From Acetobacteraceae bacterium (GTDB taxonomy: Bacteria > Pseudomonadota > Alphaproteobacteria > Acetobacterales > Acetobacteraceae): a stretch of DNA of 64,000 bases. Made by a program: the position numbers and the translations under genes. The stretch lies in the NCBI GenBank assembly GCA_947475245.1, contig CANJLW010000008.1, forward strand, positions 1 to 64,000, written 5' to 3'. This document shows positions 62,086 through 64,000 of the stretch, piece after piece. How positions within the stretch are numbered: the first letter of the stretch is position 1; each line of letters starts with the position of its first letter. The notes beneath the pieces are model-generated. The model had not been told where the DNA came from. It searched no databases and was given only the letters and a program-made list of their open reading frames with translations.

Positions 62086-64000
62086 ATGAGCGACACGACC
62101 GAATCCGACATCCAGCCGTCCCCCCCGCCCATGAAGGGCGTTGCGGTGATCGAAGCCGCGCTGACCACGATGCCCGCCGGCGCGGGCGTCTACCGCATGC
62201 TCAACCAAAAGGGAGAGGCGCTTTACGTCGGCAAGGCGCGCAGCCTGAAACGGCGGGTCGTCTCCTATACCCAGATCGCGCGCTTGCCCGAACGGCTGCG
62301 TCGGATGGTCTCCGAAACCGAGGCCATGGAGGTGATCACCACCCATACCGAGGCCGAGGCACTGCTGCTCGAAGCCAATCTGATCAAGCGCCTGAAGCCG
62401 CGCTACAATATCGTGCTGCGCGACGACAAATCCTATCCCTGGCTGATGCTGACCGAGGATCACCCTTTCCCGCAGATCGCCAAGCATCGCGGCGCGCAGG
62501 TGCGCAAGGCCAGCTATTGGGGGCCTTTCGCATCCGCCTGGGCCGTCAACCAGACCGTGACCGCCTTGCAGCGCGTATTCCTGCTGCGCTCCTGCGCCGA
62601 TACCGTGTTCGCCAATCGCGCCCGCCCCTGCCTGCTGCATCAGATCAAGCGCTGTTCCGCCCCCTGCGTCGGCCGGATTGATCAGGCGGCCTACGGCAAG
62701 CTGCTGGATCAGGCCCGCTCGTTCCTGGGCGGCAAGGTCGGCACCGTGCAGCGCGAACTGGCGGCGGAAATGGAACAGGCGGCGGAGGCGCTGGAGTTCG
62801 AACGCGCCGCGACGGTGCGCGACCGTATTCGCGGGCTGACCCAGATCCAGGCCAGCGACGTCATCAACCCTGCCAGCCTGGAAGACGCCGACGTCATTGC
62901 CGCCTGGCAAACCGCCGGGCAAACCTGCGTGCAGGTCTTCTTCGTGCGCGGCGGACGCAACAACGGCAATCGCGCCTTCTTCCCGACCCATTCCGCCACC
63001 GCCGACGCCGCCGAGGTAACCGCCGCCTTCATCGCGCAGTTCTACGACGACAAACCGCCTCCCCCGCTGCTGCTGGTGAACCAAACCCTGGCCGAGGAAG
63101 CCCTGACGGCCGAAGCCCTGTCGCTGAAAGCCGACCGCAAGGTGGAAATCCACCAACCCCAGCGCGGCGAAAAGCGCGCCGTCGTGCTGCACGCCGAAAC
63201 CAACGCGCGGGAGGCACTGGAACGACGCCTGGCGGAATCCGCCGGACAGGCCAAACTGCTCGACGGCGTGGCCGAGTTGTTCAAACTGGCGGAAACCCCG
63301 CGGCGGATCGAGGTCTACGACAACTCCCACATCATGGGCACCAACCCGTACGGCGTCATGATCGTCGCCGGCCCCTTGGGCTTCATCAAAGCCGCCTATC
63401 GCAAATTCGCCATTCGCGGCGCGATTACCCCCGGCGACGATTTCGCGATGATGCGGGAAATGCTGCAACGCCGCTTCAGCCGCGGGCTGAAGGAACAGGC
63501 CGCCAAGGCGAATGAGTCCGACGACGACGACTCCAACTGGCCCGATGTCGTGCTGATCGACGGCGGCGCCGGCCAGCTTTCCGCCGCGCGCGCGGTTCTG
63601 GAGGAACTGGGCATCGCCGACGTCAAGCTGGTGGGCATCGCCAAGGGACCGGACCGCGACGCCGGGCGGGAATGGTTCCACATCGACGGACAGGCACCAT
63701 TCCAATTGCCGCCGCGCGACCCCGTGCTGTATTTTTTGCAACGCCTGCGCGACGAGGCGCACCGCTTCGCCATCACAACCCACCGCTCCGGCCGTTCCAA
63801 ATCCATCCGGCAAAGCGAACTCGATGAAATTTCCGGTATCGGCGCCAACCGCAAACGCGCGCTGCTGAACCATTTTGGATCGGCCCGCGGGGTGAAAAAC
63901 GCCGGTTTGACCGATCTGGAAAGCGCGCCGGGCATCAGCAGCGAGATCGCCCGCCGCATTTACGCCCACTTTCATCCCGGCGTGCGGATGGAGGGCGTTC
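62086..64000 (+). CDS. uvrC: Excinuclease ABC subunit C, cut by the window edge
   Basis: At least 638 codons; the right edge truncates the last few. GIY-YIG nuclease domain near the start ([26 protein letters not shown] 34-36, YVG 47-49), the UVR motif around residues 220-257 ([19 protein letters not shown]), the RNase H-like C-terminal nuclease ([34 protein letters not shown]), and the helix-hairpin-helix end ([19 protein letters not shown]). UvrC makes both incisions in nucleotide excision repair. ATG at 62086. A long minus-strand frame covers it but is antisense only. Confidence 0.97.
   Translation, partial: MSDTTESDIQPSPPPMKGVAVIEAALTTMPAGAGVYRMLNQKGEALYVGKARSLKRRVVSYTQIARLPERLRRMVSETEAMEVITTHTEAEALLLEANLIKRLKPRYNIVLRDDKSYPWLMLTEDHPFPQIAKHRGAQVRKASYWGPFASAWAVNQTVTALQRVFLLRSCADTVFANRARPCLLHQIKRCSAPCVGRIDQAAYGKLLDQARSFLGGKVGTVQRELAAEMEQAAEALEFERAATVRDRIRGLTQIQASDVINPASLEDADVIAAWQTAGQTCVQVFFVRGGRNNGNRAFFPTHSATADAAEVTAAFIAQFYDDKPPPPLLLVNQTLAEEALTAEALSLKADRKVEIHQPQRGEKRAVVLHAETNAREALERRLAESAGQAKLLDGVAELFKLAETPRRIEVYDNSHIMGTNPYGVMIVAGPLGFIKAAYRKFAIRGAITPGDDFAMMREMLQRRFSRGLKEQAAKANESDDDDSNWPDVVLIDGGAGQLSAARAVLEELGIADVKLVGIAKGPDRDAGREWFHIDGQAPFQLPPRDPVLYFLQRLRDEAHRFAITTHRSGRSKSIRQSELDEISGIGANRKRALLNHFGSARGVKNAGLTDLESAPGISSEIARRIYAHFHPGVRMEGV

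Noticed and set aside
61876-63975. A 699-codon minus-strand frame covering uvrC
   Set aside because: It is the antisense of uvrC, whose nuclease, UVR and HhH motifs are unmistakable on the plus strand. Long antisense frames are usual in GC-rich DNA.
1-64000. CRISPR array, tRNA, rRNA, insertion sequence or prophage
   Set aside because: I found no regularly spaced direct repeats, cloverleaf-like sequence, transposase or phage gene anywhere in the window.

Overview
The window is a dense, GC-rich (strongly GC at third codon positions) bacterial chromosome segment with about 66 supported protein genes, no rRNA or tRNA that I can recognise, no CRISPR array and no insertion sequence. A ribD-ribE-ribB(X)-ribH-nusB operon, a GapR (DUF2312) nucleoid protein, DUF1244 and DUF2237 proteins, and a pyrB gene paired with a non-catalytic dihydroorotase together suggest an alphaproteobacterium. 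Rhodospirillales/Acetobacteraceae is a reasonable guess, but that placement is inference.

Layout. 0-2 kb: two exported PEP-CTERM proteins on the minus strand, in somewhat more AT-rich DNA. 2.2-12.1 kb: catabolic genes (N-acyl-D-amino-acid deacylase-like amidohydrolase, threonine/serine dehydratase-like PLP enzyme, LLM flavin oxidoreductase, several short-chain dehydrogenases, a hydroxyacid dehydrogenase, an AhpD-like protein, an MFS carrier) plus a small acyl-carrier-like protein lacking the usual serine. 12.2-16.5 kb: riboflavin operon ending in nusB. 16.6-17.2 kb: BrnT/BrnA toxin-antitoxin pair behind a palindromic promoter. 17.5-24 kb: housekeeping genes (branched-chain aminotransferase, pyrB and its inactive pyrC partner, a lipoprotein, a methyltransferase).

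24-45 kb: a second broad catabolic block. It holds an HpcH/HpaI aldolase, three medium-chain dehydrogenases, two 2-oxoglutarate/Fe(II) oxygenases (TauD and IPNS types) and a phytanoyl-CoA-type oxygenase, a hydroxyacyl-CoA dehydrogenase-like enzyme, a Tat-exported solute-binding protein, a second amidohydrolase paralogous to the first, a GMC oxidoreductase, carboxymuconolactone-decarboxylase-like proteins, isovaleryl-CoA dehydrogenase and an acyl-CoA synthetase. The mix suits oxidation of amino-acid-derived and other small organic acids, but no complete pathway can be read from the window.

44.9-47.1 kb: the most unusual locus. An uncharacterised protein with a helix-turn-helix-like N-terminal segment is translationally coupled to a protein with pentapeptide-like repeats and a formylglycine-generating-enzyme fold that lacks the catalytic cysteines. 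A long inverted repeat places the start codon of the first gene in a hairpin loop. I consider this pair the best candidate for an undescribed system.

47.3-64 kb: central metabolism and regulation. A glycerate 2-kinase - pyruvate kinase - globin cluster is followed by gapR, an amine oxidase-like flavoprotein, a class IV aminotransferase divergent from a MarR - response regulator - histidine kinase operon with overlapping promoters, an AEC carrier, a WecA/MraY-type sugar-phosphate transferase, a hydroxyacid dehydrogenase followed by an M81/MlrC-type peptidase, a single-domain response regulator, and uvrC running off the right edge. Two clusters of GC-rich palindromes (about 43.9 and 57.7 kb) look like dispersed REP-type elements.
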